From contig NZ_QKWY01000002.1 in NCBI RefSeq assembly GCF_003248355.1, positions 1,240,001 through 1,304,000 of the forward strand: a DNA stretch of 64,000 bases, in the 5' to 3' direction. Below the pieces are notes generated by a model. That model did no database searches. It was given only the letters and a program-made list of their open reading frames with translations, and was not told the origin of the DNA. A program made the translations under genes and the position numbers. The DNA comes from Streptomyces sp. AC1-42W. GTDB taxonomy: Bacteria; Actinomycetota; Actinomycetes; Streptomycetales; Streptomycetaceae. Shown here one piece after another: positions 34,520 through 44,208 of the stretch (within the stretch, counting starts at the first letter, position 1; each line of letters begins with the position of its first letter).

Positions 34520-35218
34520 TCAGCTGTGGTTGTACGCCACCAGCGAGATGCCGACGTAGTGCACCACGAAGGCGGCCAGGGTCAGCGAGTGGAAGACCTC
34601 GTGGAAGCCGAACCAGCGCGGCGACGGGTTCGGCTTCTTGATGCCGTAGATGACGCCGCCCGCGCTGTACAGCACGCCGCCGACGACGACCAGCACCAGC
34701 ACCGCGATCCCGCCGGTCCGCATGAAGTCCGGCAGGAAGAAGACCGCCGCCCAGCCCATCGCGATGTAGCAGGGGGTGTACAGCCAGCGCGGCGCGCCGA
34801 CCCAGAAGACCCGGAACGCGATACCCGCCAGGGCCGCCGCCCACACCGCCCACAGCAGCGGAGTACCCGTGGACTCGGGGAGCAGCAGCAGGGTCAGCGG
34901 CGTGTACGTGCCCGCGATGATCAGGAAGATGTTGGCGTGGTCGAGCCGGCGCAGGACGGCCTCGCCGCGCGGCCCCCACGTACCCCGGTGGTACACGGCG
35001 CTCACGCCGAACAGCAGGCACGCCGTCAGAACGTAGATCGCACAGGCGATCCGGCCCCGCGTGCTGTCCGAGAGGGCGACCAGGAACAGACCCGCTATGA
35101 CGACGGCGGGAAACATCCCGGCATGCAGCCAGCCGCGCATCCGGGGCTTGAGCGGGGCGTCGGCGAGCGTGGCCGGGCGAGGACCGGCGGTGTCGGGTGC
35201 GGCGGCGGCAGCAGTCAT
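34520..35218 (-). CDS. trhA: Hemolysin III (TrhA/HlyIII) family membrane protein
   Basis: 232 residues with seven predicted membrane helices (for example FPAVVIAGLFLVALSD, IACAIYVLTACLLFGVSAVY, AVLVLVVVGGVLYSAGGVIYG). PAQR-family marks are present: SAVYHRG after helix 2, DHANIFLIIAGTYTP, and the last-helix region FGFHEVFHSLTLAAFVVHY with the His residues that bind metal. Known members act in membrane-lipid homeostasis rather than lysis. It sits 236 bases from the divergent pckG. Confidence 0.92.
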   Translation of the reverse strand: MTAAAAAPDTAGPRPATLADAPLKPRMRGWLHAGMFPAVVIAGLFLVALSDSTRGRIACAIYVLTACLLFGVSAVYHRGTWGPRGEAVLRRLDHANIFLIIAGTYTPLTLLLLPESTGTPLLWAVWAAALAGIAFRVFWVGAPRWLYTPCYIAMGWAAVFFLPDFMRTGGIAVLVLVVVGGVLYSAGGVIYGIKKPNPSPRWFGFHEVFHSLTLAAFVVHYVGISLVAYNHS

Positions 35219-35454
35219 TTCCGCATCGTACCTACGCCGCCGTAGGTACCCGATATGGACCGGGGTACGTGCGGATGCTCACATGGGCGGCCCTCTGGAC
35301 ATATGGGCGCGAGCGGCGGATGATCAAATGAGTGCGGTCGGCACCGGATGAGCGCCAGGGGAATTCGAAGGGGTACACGCATCCGGGTCGCAGCCCCCAC
35401 GGGGCACCAGGGCACAAGAGCACCAACCGAACACACCCTCACCAAGGAGCGATC

Positions 35455-37281
35455 GTGGCGCGCGACATCGCGGCTCCCCTCACTGTTCCCACCAACCACC
35501 AGGAGCTGATCTCCTGGGTGGACGAGATCGCGGCACTGACCGAACCGGACCGGGTGGTCTGGTGCGACGGTTCCGAGGCCGAATACGAGCGCCTGTGCGG
35601 GGAGCTCGTCGCCAAGGGCACGTTCACCAAGCTCGACGAGATCAAACGCCCGAACTCCTACTACGCGGCCTCCGACCCGAGCGACGTCGCCCGCGTCGAG
35701 ACCCGTACGTTCATCTGCTCCGCGAAGGAGGAGGACGCCGGCCCCACGAACCACTGGAAGGACCCCGCCGAGATGCGGGAGATCTTCACGGGGGAGCGGG
35801 GTGTCTTCCGCGGCTCGATGCGCGGGCGCACGATGTACGTCGTCCCGTTCTGCATGGGCCCGCTCGGCTCGCCGCTCTCCGCGATGGGCGTGGAGATCAC
35901 GGACTCGGCATACGTCGCCGTCTCGATGCGTACGATGACGCGCATGGGTAGCGCCGTGCTCGAAGAGCTCGGCGAGGATGGCGACTTCGTCAAGGCCGTC
36001 CACACCCTCGGCGCCCCGCTGGCCGAGGGCCAGGAGGACGTCCCCTGGCCCTGCAACGAGACCAAGTACATCTCGCACTTCCCCGAGGACCGCGAGATCT
36101 GGTCGTACGGCTCCGGCTACGGCGGCAACGCCCTGCTCGGCAAGAAGTGCTACGCGCTGCGCATCGCCTCCGTCATGGCCCGCGACGAGGGCTGGCTCGC
36201 GGAGCACATGCTGATCCTCAAGCTCACGCCGCCGCGCGGTGAGTCGAAGTACATCGCGGCCGCGTTCCCGAGCGCCTGCGGCAAGACGAACCTCGCCATG
36301 CTGGAGCCCACGATCTCCGGCTGGACCGTGGAGACCATCGGTGACGACATCGCGTGGATGCGGTTCGGCGAGGACGGCCGGCTGTACGCGATCAATCCGG
36401 AGGCCGGCTTCTTCGGCGTCGCGCCCGGCACCGGCGAGCACACCAACGCCAACGCCATGAAGACGATGTGGGGCAACTCCGTCTTCACCAACGTCGCGCT
36501 CACCGACGACGGCGACGTCTGGTGGGAGGGCATGACGGAGGAGCCGCCCGCGCACCTCACGGACTGGAAGGGCAACGACTGGACCCCCGAGTCCGGCACG
36601 CCCGCCGCCCACCCCAACGCCCGCTTCACCGTCCCCGCCGGGCAGTGCCCGATCATCGCGCCGGAGTGGGAGGACCCGAAGGGCGTGCCGATCTCGGCCA
36701 TCCTCTTCGGCGGCCGCCGCGCCTCCGCCGTCCCGCTGGTGACCGAGTCCTTCGACTGGCAGCACGGGGTCTTCCTCGGCGCCAACGTCGCCTCCGAGAA
36801 GACCGCCGCCGCCGAGGGCAAGGTCGGTGAGCTGCGCCGCGACCCGTTCGCCATGCTGCCGTTCTGCGGCTACAACATGGGCGACTACATGAACCACTGG
36901 CTCAAGGTCGGCGCCGACAAGCCGGACCAGTCCAAGCTGCCGAAGATCTACTACGTGAACTGGTTCCGCAAGAACGACGCGGGCAAGTTCGTGTGGCCCG
37001 GCTTCGGCGAGAACAGCCGCGTCCTCAAGTGGATCGTCGAGCGCCTGGACGGGAAGGCGGAGGGCGTCGAGACGCCGATCGGCGTCCTTCCCGCGAAGAG
37101 CGCGCTCGACACCGAGGGCCTGGACCTCTCCGAGGCCGACCTCGACCTCCTGCTCGGCGTCGACAAGGAGGTCTGGCGCGAGGAGGCCGCCCTGGTCCCC
37201 GAACACCTGAACACCTTCGGCGACCACACGCCCAAGGAACTGTGGGACGAGTACCGCGCCCTGGTGAGCCGCCTGGGCTGA
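35455..37281 (+). CDS. pckG: Phosphoenolpyruvate carboxykinase (GTP)
   Basis: 608 residues from GTG 35455 with AAGGAG upstream. Converts oxaloacetate and GTP to phosphoenolpyruvate, CO2 and GDP, the entry to gluconeogenesis; cytosolic. Seen: GSxxE region [22 protein letters not shown], the P-loop [12 protein letters not shown] (~268-279) with the reactive Cys typical of GTP-PEPCK, the Mn site region GDDIAWM, and the C-terminal [10 protein letters not shown] and [26 protein letters not shown]. Length is normal for the GTP class. Confidence 0.97.
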   Translation: MARDIAAPLTVPTNHQELISWVDEIAALTEPDRVVWCDGSEAEYERLCGELVAKGTFTKLDEIKRPNSYYAASDPSDVARVETRTFICSAKEEDAGPTNHWKDPAEMREIFTGERGVFRGSMRGRTMYVVPFCMGPLGSPLSAMGVEITDSAYVAVSMRTMTRMGSAVLEELGEDGDFVKAVHTLGAPLAEGQEDVPWPCNETKYISHFPEDREIWSYGSGYGGNALLGKKCYALRIASVMARDEGWLAEHMLILKLTPPRGESKYIAAAFPSACGKTNLAMLEPTISGWTVETIGDDIAWMRFGEDGRLYAINPEAGFFGVAPGTGEHTNANAMKTMWGNSVFTNVALTDDGDVWWEGMTEEPPAHLTDWKGNDWTPESGTPAAHPNARFTVPAGQCPIIAPEWEDPKGVPISAILFGGRRASAVPLVTESFDWQHGVFLGANVASEKTAAAEGKVGELRRDPFAMLPFCGYNMGDYMNHWLKVGADKPDQSKLPKIYYVNWFRKNDAGKFVWPGFGENSRVLKWIVERLDGKAEGVETPIGVLPAKSALDTEGLDLSEADLDLLLGVDKEVWREEAALVPEHLNTFGDHTPKELWDEYRALVSRLG

Positions 37282-37347
37282 GCCCTGACACCCGTACGGC
37301 GACGGCCGGGCCCGGCCGTGCCCGTGCGGTGACGGGCTGGGTGGCTC

Positions 37348-37380
37348 CCGGTCCGCGCGTCCTGGGGGCGCGTGGACCGG
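37348..37380. terminator. Terminator between pckG and a convergent gene
   Basis: Arms CCGGTCCGCGCG and CGCGTGGACCGG (one mismatch) with a 9-base loop, placed between the pckG stop (37281) and the opposite stop at 37386. A second palindrome GGCCGGGCCCGGCC lies at about 37303-37316. Confidence 0.7.
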
Positions 37381-37385
37381 GGCCG

Positions 37386-37784
37386 TCAGTGGGCGCCGAC
37401 CAGGTCGGTCCGGGAGCCGGCCGGCAGCGCCTCCGTGTGGGCGTCCATGCGCTCGGCCGCGAGGATCGCGACCGTCGTGTCGGCGCGGGAGGCCGCCACC
37501 ACCAGGGCCCGGCCCGCGAGGGCGTGGGCGCGGCGGTGGAGGACGGATGCGGGCGCGCCGCTCAGCCCGGCGTGCCGGACGGGCGGGGCGCCGCGCAGCC
37601 TGGCGACCTGCTCGGCGATGCGGTCGGCCGCCTCGTCGAGCCCCAGGTCGTCGGTGACCGCGAGCAGCGCGGCCAGGTGTCCCGCGAGCTGGATGTCCAG
37701 CTCCTCCTCGCGAGAGCGGCGCGGGAAGTCGCCGGCGTGGTCGGCCGGTGTGAGGACCGATTTGGGACGGATCGGTTCGTACAT
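37386..37784 (-). CDS. Conserved hypothetical protein
   Basis: 132 residues from ATG 37784 with AGGAGG. Soluble, mostly helical, Ala/Arg/Leu-rich (LDIQLAGHLAALLAVTDDLGLDEAADRIAEQVARLRG, HRRAHALAGRALVVAASRADTTVAILAAERMD). Not recognised. It lies between pckG and the aminotransferase, with its own promoter region of 92 bases. Confidence 0.65.
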   Translation of the reverse strand: MYEPIRPKSVLTPADHAGDFPRRSREEELDIQLAGHLAALLAVTDDLGLDEAADRIAEQVARLRGAPPVRHAGLSGAPASVLHRRAHALAGRALVVAASRADTTVAILAAERMDAHTEALPAGSRTDLVGAH

Positions 37785-37876
37785 GGATGGCCTCCTGGTG
37801 GTGCTGTGAGGACCATCCTAGCTTGGATTCAGTCTAAAGTTATCCATCTTCGAGTATTGGGCCGGATCGGTGGTGG

Positions 37877-39088
37877 TTACACCTGGCTGTAACCGTCCAG
37901 GAAGTGGGCGATCCGGCCGATCGCGTCCGTCAGATCCTCGGTGGTGGGCAGCGTCACCACGCGGAAGTGGTCCGGGTCCGGCCAGTTGAACCCGGTCCCC
38001 TGCACCACCATGATCTTCTCCGCCCGCAGCAGGTCCAGGACCATCTGGCGGTCGTCCTTGATCTTGTAGACCTTCGGGTCGAGCCTGGGGAAGAGGTAGA
38101 GCGCGCCCTTCGGCTTCACACAGGTCACGCCCGGAATCCGGGTCAGCAGGTCGTACGCCGCGTCGCGCTGCTCCAGGATGCGGCCGCCCGGCAGTACCAG
38201 CTCGTTGATCGACTGCCGGCCGCCGAGCGCCGTGGCGACGGCGTGCTGCGCGGGCATGTTCGCGCACAGCCGCATGTTGGCCAGGATCGTCAGCCCCTCG
38301 ATGTACGAGGAGGCGTGGGCCTTGGGGCCGCACACCGCCATCCAGCCCGAGCGGTACCCGGCGACGCGGTAGTTCTTGGAAAGCCCGTTGAAGGTGAGCA
38401 CCATCAGATCGGGGGCGATCGCGGCGGTGGGCGTGTGCGTCGCGCCGTCGTACAGGATGCGGTCGTAGATCTCGTCGGAGCAGACGACCAGGTTGTGCCG
38501 GCGGGCGATCTCCGTCAGCCCGCGCAGCATCTCCTCGTCGTAGACCGCGCCGGTCGGGTTGTTCGGGTTGATGATCACCAGTGCCTTGGTGCGGTCGGTG
38601 ACCTTCCGCTCGATGTCGGCGAGGTCCGGCATCCAGTCGGACTGCTCGTCGCAGCGGTAGTGCACGGCCGTGCCGCCGGCCAGCGCGACCGACGCCGTCC
38701 ACAGCGGGTAGTCCGGGGCGGGGACCAGCACCTCGTCGCCGTCGTCGAGGAGCGCCTGCATCGACATCTGGATCAGCTCCGAGACGCCGTTGCCCAGATA
38801 GACGTCCTCGACGTCCAGTTCGATGCCCTTGGTCTGGTAGTGCTGCATCACCGCGCGGCGGGCCGACAGCAGCCCCTTCGCGTCGCCGTAGCCGTGCGCC
38901 CCGGCGACATTGCGCAGGATGTCCTCGAGGATTTCGGGTGGGCACTCGAAGCCGAAGGCGGCCGGGTTGCCGGTGTTCAGCTTGAGGATGCGATGCCCGG
39001 CCGCCTCCAGCCGCATCGCCTCCTCCAGCACCGGGCCGCGGATTTCGTAGCAGACGTTGGCGAGCTTCGTGGACTGGATGACCTGCAT
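37877..39088 (-). CDS. Aspartate-aminotransferase-fold PLP enzyme (AlaT-like)
   Basis: 403 residues from ATG 39088. Class I aminotransferase that moves an amino group between an amino acid (probably alanine) and 2-oxoglutarate. Seen: LKLNTGNPAAFGFECP, YLGNGVSELI, PAPDYPLWTASV, INPNNPTGAVY (PLP Asn), SDEIYDRILYDG (Asp and Tyr), and the Schiff-base lysine in TFNGLSKNYRVAGYRSGW. Near-identical to the alanine aminotransferase-like enzymes of actinobacteria and AlaA of E. coli. Substrate is inferred. Confidence 0.92.
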   Translation of the reverse strand: MQVIQSTKLANVCYEIRGPVLEEAMRLEAAGHRILKLNTGNPAAFGFECPPEILEDILRNVAGAHGYGDAKGLLSARRAVMQHYQTKGIELDVEDVYLGNGVSELIQMSMQALLDDGDEVLVPAPDYPLWTASVALAGGTAVHYRCDEQSDWMPDLADIERKVTDRTKALVIINPNNPTGAVYDEEMLRGLTEIARRHNLVVCSDEIYDRILYDGATHTPTAAIAPDLMVLTFNGLSKNYRVAGYRSGWMAVCGPKAHASSYIEGLTILANMRLCANMPAQHAVATALGGRQSINELVLPGGRILEQRDAAYDLLTRIPGVTCVKPKGALYLFPRLDPKVYKIKDDRQMVLDLLRAEKIMVVQGTGFNWPDPDHFRVVTLPTTEDLTDAIGRIAHFLDGYSQV

Positions 39089-39494
39089 GCCGGCGAGCTT
39101 ACGACTGTGATTCACGGCCTGCCCCGCCTTCGGTGACGGCCCGGCCCGGCCCGGCGGGGGCGCACGTACGTGCGGGCTTTCATCGCCATGCGCCCGCCTC
39201 CCGCGAGCCGTGGGAACGCTGGAAGCGGACGGCGCGCGGCTTGGAAACGGGTGGTCCGGCGGTGTGACGCACGGGGACGGGTGAGATACGCCACGGAGTG
39301 GTACGGAGGGGAGCCCCCGCGAGGTTCGCGTTGACGCTCGTCCGGGAAGCCGCGCACCCCCGGGCCCGGCGGACGGCCGGAATTCACCTCTTGTGCGGGC
39401 CACCCGCGTGCGCGAGCATGCGCATGTCAAACCGAAGGAACTTCGGTTGCAGAGGGCTGTCGCGCTCTGTTCATTCGCAAGAGGGGACCCCCAC
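39089..39494. promoter_or_regulatory. Intergenic region with operator-like inverted repeat
   Basis: About 406 bases without a gene between the divergent aminotransferase and protease genes. At 39430-39448 is a perfect 8-base inverted repeat, AACCGAAG-GAA-CTTCGGTT, 46 bases before the protease ATG, which could be an operator or a leader hairpin. The ribosome site AGAGGGGA lies at about 39480-39487. Nothing else recognised. Confidence 0.5.
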
Positions 39495-40337
39495 ATGAAA
39501 AAGCCTCTCGTCGGTGCGCTCTTCGCCGTGCTGCTCATGGGCGCGGGCATCGCGCCCGCCACCGCCGCTCCCACGCAGGCCCCGGCCCCGGCTCCGGTCC
39601 GGGCCGCCGTCGGCTTCGCCGGCACCGTGGCGCTCAGCAACTGCTCGGGCTCCGTCGTCCGCACCCCCGCCTCGCAGCCGGACGACCCCGCCCTGGTGCT
39701 GTCCAACGGGCACTGCCTGGAGACCGGCTTCCCGGCCCCCGGCGAGGTCGTGTACAACCGCTCCTCCAGCCGGAGCTTCACCCTGCTCAACGCCTCCGGC
39801 CGGGGCGTCGGCACGCTCCGGGCGAGCAGGATCGCGTACGGGACGATGACGGACACCGACATATCGGTGTACCGGCTCACCTCCACGTACGCCCAGATCA
39901 AGAGCCGCTACGGGATCGACGCCCTGGAACTCAGCACCACGCACCCCGTGCAGGGCACCGCGATCACCGTCGTGTCCGGGTACTGGAAGCGCACCTACAG
40001 CTGCGACGTGGATGGGTTCGTCTACCGGCTCAAGGAGGGCTCCTGGACCTGGAAGGACTCGGTCCGCTACACCTCCGCCTGCCGGACCATCGGTGGCACG
40101 TCCGGCTCGCCGGTGATCGACAACGCCACCGGCAAGGTCGTCGCCGTCAACAACACCGGCAACGAGGACGGCCTGCGGTGCGCGGACAACAACCCGTGCG
40201 AGGTCGACGAGAACGGACAGGTGACGGTCCGTCAGGGCATCAACTACGCCCAGCAGACCTACGGCATCGCCGCGTGCGTCGGCACCGGCAACGTCTTCGA
40301 CCTGAACCGCGCCGGATGCACCCTGCCCAAGCCGTGA
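39495..40337 (+). CDS. Secreted trypsin-like serine protease
   Basis: 280 residues from ATG 39495. Signal peptide (MKKPLVGALFAVLLMGAGIA, cut after ATAA) and a short Ala/Pro propeptide. S1-type triad: His in LVLSNGHCLE (~73), Asp in MTDTDISVYRL (~122), Ser in GGTSGSPVIDN (~204). Cysteines pair the folds (NCSGS with SNGHC, YSCDVDG with SACRT). Extracellular protein degradation. Start chosen at the first ATG after AGAGGGGA. Confidence 0.9.
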   Translation: MKKPLVGALFAVLLMGAGIAPATAAPTQAPAPAPVRAAVGFAGTVALSNCSGSVVRTPASQPDDPALVLSNGHCLETGFPAPGEVVYNRSSSRSFTLLNASGRGVGTLRASRIAYGTMTDTDISVYRLTSTYAQIKSRYGIDALELSTTHPVQGTAITVVSGYWKRTYSCDVDGFVYRLKEGSWTWKDSVRYTSACRTIGGTSGSPVIDNATGKVVAVNNTGNEDGLRCADNNPCEVDENGQVTVRQGINYAQQTYGIAACVGTGNVFDLNRAGCTLPKP

Positions 40338-40347
40338 CGTGTGACGT

Positions 40348-40385
40348 GTGAGGGGGCGGGGCCGGGTCCGGCCCCGCCCCCTCAC
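40348..40385. terminator. Bidirectional terminator
   Basis: A perfect stem of about 17 bases (GTGAGGGGGCGGGGCCG / CGGCCCCGCCCCCTCAC) with a 4-base loop, between the protease stop (40337) and the convergent stop at 40399. Confidence 0.88.
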
Positions 40386-40398
40386 GTCTCCGCTCCGG

Positions 40399-41082
40399 TC
40401 AGATCCTGCGCCACCGCGCGTTCGCCACCGCGAAGACGAGCCCCCGGCTGACCCCGCCCGCGACCCCGACGACGTCCACCGCCCGCCGCACCGCCGCCGG
40501 CATCGCGTCCGTCCGCAGATGCTCGCGGAACTTCCGGAGCGCCGCCCGGCCCGCGATCCACAGCCCCGCGCAGGCGATGCCCACGCCCGCCGCGCCCACC
40601 AGCCGGCGGCCGCCCGGCAGGTCCAGGACGCGGGCCGTGACGTCCTGCGAGCGGGCGTCACCGCTGCCGCTCCCGCTGCCCCGGTCACCGGCCGCGAACA
40701 TCAGGACCGAGGAGGCGACGAAGGCGTAGAAGACGGCCCGTCCGCCCGAGGCCGGCCGCTTGGGCGCCTTGCGGCCGTCCGGGCCGGCCGCGCCGAACGC
40801 CGCCTCGGACAGCCGCCACAGGGCCATGCCCGCCAGGGCCGGGCCGAGCACCCACAGCAGTACGTGGCCGAAGGGCTTCCGCGCGATCTCCGCGAGCGCC
40901 CCGCCCCGGTCCGCCTGCTCGCCGCCGCCGTCGAGGGCGATGCGCAGGGCGAGGAACCCGACGAGGAAGTAGATGACCCCGCGCGCCGCGAACCCGGCGC
41001 GGCCGGCCGCCCCCACGGCCCTACTGTTGCCCGCCCGCCGCGCCTTCCGGTGGCCCTTGGAGGCCGTCGCAGAGATGTCCAT
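40399..41082 (-). CDS. DUF1206 membrane protein
   Basis: 227 residues with six hydrophobic segments in three repeats, each starting with a pattern like GRAGFAARGVIYFLVGFLAL and ARKPFGHVLLWVLGPALAGMALWRL; the third is GVAGGVSRGLVFAVAN. This is the triple repeat of DUF1206. Function unknown; inner membrane. Repeat 3 looks short, and the protein ends abruptly at NARWRRI, whereas longer members continue, so a C-terminal trim is possible. Confidence 0.85.
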   Translation of the reverse strand: MDISATASKGHRKARRAGNSRAVGAAGRAGFAARGVIYFLVGFLALRIALDGGGEQADRGGALAEIARKPFGHVLLWVLGPALAGMALWRLSEAAFGAAGPDGRKAPKRPASGGRAVFYAFVASSVLMFAAGDRGSGSGSGDARSQDVTARVLDLPGGRRLVGAAGVGIACAGLWIAGRAALRKFREHLRTDAMPAAVRRAVDVVGVAGGVSRGLVFAVANARWRRI

Positions 41083-41116
41083 GCCGGCTCGGTTGCCCCG
41101 GCGGCGGCCGGGGAAA

Positions 41117-42739
41117 CTACGCCGCGCCCGCCGTCCGGCGCACGGAGCGGCCGGCCAGTACCTGCGTACGCCTGCCGTCCTCGATCACGAAACGGCCGTC
41201 GATCAGCACGTGCGGGATGCCCGTCGGCAGGGCGCGCGGCTCGTCGAAGGTGGAGCCCGCCGCCACCGTGTCCGGGTCGAAGAGCACCAGGTCGGCGCGG
41301 TAGCCCTCGCGCACGAGCCCCCGGTCGGGCAGCCGCAGCCGGGCCGCCGGGCGCGCGGTGAGATGGGCGACGCACTCCTCCAGCGACAGGACGCCCAGCT
41401 CGCGGGCGTAGCGGCCCAGGTAGTGGGGAAAGGTGCCGTAGGCGCGCGGGTGCGGCTTGTCGCCCTGGAGGATGCCGTCGCTGCCGCCCGTGTGCACCCG
41501 GTGGCGCATGATCCGGCGGACGTTGTCCTCGTGGCCGACGTGCTGCAGGATCGTCGTCCCGAGCCGGTCCTCCAGCAGCAGCCGCCGCGCGACCGTCCAG
41601 GGCTCCTCGCCCCGCCGGTCCGCCGACTCGGCCACCGTGAGACCGATGTACGCGGCGAGGGCGGGCTCGCCGGTGCCGGAGATCTCGATGGTGTCCCACT
41701 CGATCGGCACCCCGTGGCAGCCGTCCGAGCCGGTGACCTCCAGGGCGTGGCGGATGCGGGCGGCCGTGTCCGGTCCGGCCAGCCGGGCCAGGACCGCCTC
41801 CGGGCCGCCCTCGCTCGCCCAGCCGGGCAGCAGCGCGGCGAGCGTCGTACAGCCCGGCGTGTACGGGTAGGTGTCCAGGGAGATGTCGGCGCCCGCGTCG
41901 AGCGCCCCGTCCAGCAGGGCGAGCAGTTCGGGGGCGCGGCCCTCGTTGACCCCGAAGTTCATGGTCGCGTGCGCCAGATGCAGGGCGCAGCCCGCGCTCC
42001 GGGTGAGCCGCACCATCTCCTCGTACGCCTCCAGCGCCCCGGCGCCGTACGAGCGGTGGTGCGGGCAGTAGTAGCCGCCGTGCGCGGCCACCACCCGGCA
42101 CAGCTCGGTGAGTTCGGCGTCGTCCGCGTACATGCCGGGCGTGTACGTCAGCCCGGACGACATGCCGACCGCGCCCTCGCGCATGCCCTGGTCCACGAGC
42201 GCGCGCATCCGGTCCAGTTCGGCGGCGGTCGCGGGCCGGTCCTCCCAGCCGACCGCGTACATCCGGACCGTGCCCTGCGGGATCAGATAGGCGGCGTTGA
42301 CCGCGATGCCCCGGCCGCCGAAGTTGCGGTCGAGCCGGTCGAGGTAGCCGCCGACCGTGCGCCAGTCGAAGTCGATGTCCTCGCCGTCGCCGTTCCACCC
42401 GGCGATGGAGCGGCGGACCTCGGCGAGCGTGCGGTCGTCCACCGGCGCGTACGACAGGCCGTCCTGGCCCAGGACCTCCAGCGTGACGCCCTGCGCGGCC
42501 TTCGCGCTGTGGTCCGGGTCGCGCAGCAGCGCCAGGTCGCTGTGGGCGTGCATGTCGATGAAGCCGGGGGCGAGGGCGAGCCCGCCGGCGTCCAGGGTGC
42601 GGGCGCCGGCGGGACGGGGGCCGGGGGAGTCCTCGCGGTGGATCTCCGCGATCCGGCCGCCGGAGACGGCCACGTCGGCGCGGTAGGAGGGCGTGGCGGT
42701 GCCGTCGACGACGCGGGCGTCGCGGATGACGAGGTCCAT
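41117..42739 (-). CDS. N-acyl-D-amino-acid deacylase (D-aminoacylase)
   Basis: 540 residues from ATG 42739. Amidohydrolase that frees D-amino acids from N-acyl-D-amino acids in the cytosol. Seen: LVIRDARVVDGT opening, metal motif APGFIDMHAHSDL (HxH, ~63-65), EVLGQDGLSYAP, SSGLTYTPGMY (dinuclear-site region), LHLAHATMNFG, GSDG and THxxHxx-like GGSDGILQGDKPHPRAYGTFPHYLG, and the C-terminal beta segment GYRADLVLFDP. It is the last of a minus-strand pair with the PLP enzyme 36 bases upstream. Confidence 0.9.
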   Translation of the reverse strand: MDLVIRDARVVDGTATPSYRADVAVSGGRIAEIHREDSPGPRPAGARTLDAGGLALAPGFIDMHAHSDLALLRDPDHSAKAAQGVTLEVLGQDGLSYAPVDDRTLAEVRRSIAGWNGDGEDIDFDWRTVGGYLDRLDRNFGGRGIAVNAAYLIPQGTVRMYAVGWEDRPATAAELDRMRALVDQGMREGAVGMSSGLTYTPGMYADDAELTELCRVVAAHGGYYCPHHRSYGAGALEAYEEMVRLTRSAGCALHLAHATMNFGVNEGRAPELLALLDGALDAGADISLDTYPYTPGCTTLAALLPGWASEGGPEAVLARLAGPDTAARIRHALEVTGSDGCHGVPIEWDTIEISGTGEPALAAYIGLTVAESADRRGEEPWTVARRLLLEDRLGTTILQHVGHEDNVRRIMRHRVHTGGSDGILQGDKPHPRAYGTFPHYLGRYARELGVLSLEECVAHLTARPAARLRLPDRGLVREGYRADLVLFDPDTVAAGSTFDEPRALPTGIPHVLIDGRFVIEDGRRTQVLAGRSVRRTAGAA

Positions 42740-42775
42740 GGGGCCTGGGGCCTTTCTCGGGGGCGGGGGCCCGGC

Positions 42776-44065
42776 TCAGAAGAAGGTGCGGACGAAGTCG
42801 GTGACCGTGCCGTCCGCGTCGACGAGGGGGATCAGCTGCCACTTGTCGAAGCTGGTGCACGGGTGGGACAGGCCCATCCCCACCCAGTCCCCGACCTCCA
42901 GCTCCGCGCCCTCCTCCGTGCGCAGCCAGGTGTGCTGGTCGGACAGGCCGGTGACGGTGATCCCCGCGGCCGGCCGCACCGAGCCGTCCCGGCCGGAACG
43001 CACCACCTGCGCCTCGGGCAGATCCAGGTCGTACGCCGCGTCCCGCTTGCCCGCGTTGAGGAACGCCTGCCCGGCGGACGGGCGCGACACCACCTGCGCC
43101 CACAGCCGGAACGCCGGTCGCAGCGCGCCCTCGTCGGGCACCCGGTTGAACGGGGTGAGGTGGCGGTAGTGCCCGTCGTCGTGCGAGACGTACGCGCCCG
43201 AGCGCAGCAGCTTGAGCACGGGGGCGGACAGCTCCGGGATCTCGGCGAACACGTCCGCCACCGCGTCGAACCACGCGCTGCCGCCCGCGCTGATCACGAT
43301 CCGCTCGCCGGGCCCCAGCGCGTCGAACCGGCCCGCCGCGTCGAACGCGGCGGCCAGCGCGACGAGCCGGCGCAGCCAGGCCCGGACCCGCTCGCCGGAC
43401 GCCTCGGGCACCTCGCCCTCGTACCCGGCGACGCCCACCAGGCGCAGCGTCGCCGCCCCGGCCACCGCGTCGGCCACGGCGGCGCACTCGGCCTCGGTGC
43501 GGGCCCCGGTGCGGGCGCCCTCGCCGGCGCCCAGCTCCACCACCACGTCCACCGGGCGGGCGGCGCCCGCCGCGCGCAGGGCCGCGTCCATCAGCTCGAC
43601 GCCGCGCACCGAGTCCACGTAGCAGACGAAGGTGAGGCCGGGGTCGGCGTTCAGTTCGCCGGCGAGCCAGCGCAGCGCGGCGGGGTCCACCAGCTCGTTG
43701 GCCAGGAAGATCCGGTCGAGGCCGAACGCGCGGTAGACGCGCGCCTGGTGGGGGACGGCCGCCGTGATGCCCCAGGCGCCGTGCTCCAGCTGGCGGGCGA
43801 ACAGCTGCGGGGACATCGAGGTCTTGCCGTGCGGCGCGAACGCGAGGCCGTGGCGCTCGGCGTACGTCTCCAGGAGGGCGAGGTTGTGCTCGACGGACTC
43901 GGCGGACAGCGCGAGCACCGGGGTGGTGAAGCCGCCGTCGAAGAGGTTCCGGCGCTCGGCGGCCAGCGCGCCGACGGTCAGGCCCTCGGCGTCGGGCGGG
44001 AGGCCCTTGAACCGGTGGTCGACCGGTTCGTCGGCGAGAGCGGTCACGTGGGGCGCGGTGGCCAT
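42776..44065 (-). CDS. PLP D-amino-acid deaminase/D-threonine aldolase-like protein
   Basis: 429 residues from ATG 44065 with GAGGAG. Fold-type III PLP enzyme (alanine-racemase barrel) of the D-serine dehydratase/D-threonine aldolase group. The PLP lysine is in LAFAPHGKTSMSPQLF (~78); VVVELGAGEGARTG and RLVGVAGYEGEV line the barrel; the C-terminal domain has VGMGLSHPCTSFDKW with the His and Cys that bind metal in this group. It should turn D-amino acids from the deacylase into keto acids (through enamine/imine) or aldehydes. Divergent from the kinase at 44209. Confidence 0.85.
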   Translation of the reverse strand: MATAPHVTALADEPVDHRFKGLPPDAEGLTVGALAAERRNLFDGGFTTPVLALSAESVEHNLALLETYAERHGLAFAPHGKTSMSPQLFARQLEHGAWGITAAVPHQARVYRAFGLDRIFLANELVDPAALRWLAGELNADPGLTFVCYVDSVRGVELMDAALRAAGAARPVDVVVELGAGEGARTGARTEAECAAVADAVAGAATLRLVGVAGYEGEVPEASGERVRAWLRRLVALAAAFDAAGRFDALGPGERIVISAGGSAWFDAVADVFAEIPELSAPVLKLLRSGAYVSHDDGHYRHLTPFNRVPDEGALRPAFRLWAQVVSRPSAGQAFLNAGKRDAAYDLDLPEAQVVRSGRDGSVRPAAGITVTGLSDQHTWLRTEEGAELEVGDWVGMGLSHPCTSFDKWQLIPLVDADGTVTDFVRTFF

Positions 44066-44208
44066 GGGGTCTCCTCGGTCCGGTCGGCTTACGATTGCAG
44101 CATATGCAACACCCATTGCGTATATCGCTCATGGCTGTCTAACATCCGAGCCGACGCCCGGTCAATGGTGAGTGCCGGTGCCGCCGCCCGACTGCTGAGG
44201 AGCCCCGC

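Noticed and set aside
35215-37227. Long minus-strand frame opposite PEP carboxykinase
   Set aside because: Shadow of a well-recognised gene; Asp/Val/Gly-rich reading without family features.
40701-44132. Very long minus-strand open frame (1,143 codons) and its plus-strand mirror
   Set aside because: Both are GC3 shadows of the DUF1206, deacylase and PLP-enzyme genes; compositions are Arg/Gly/Pro-rich without motifs.
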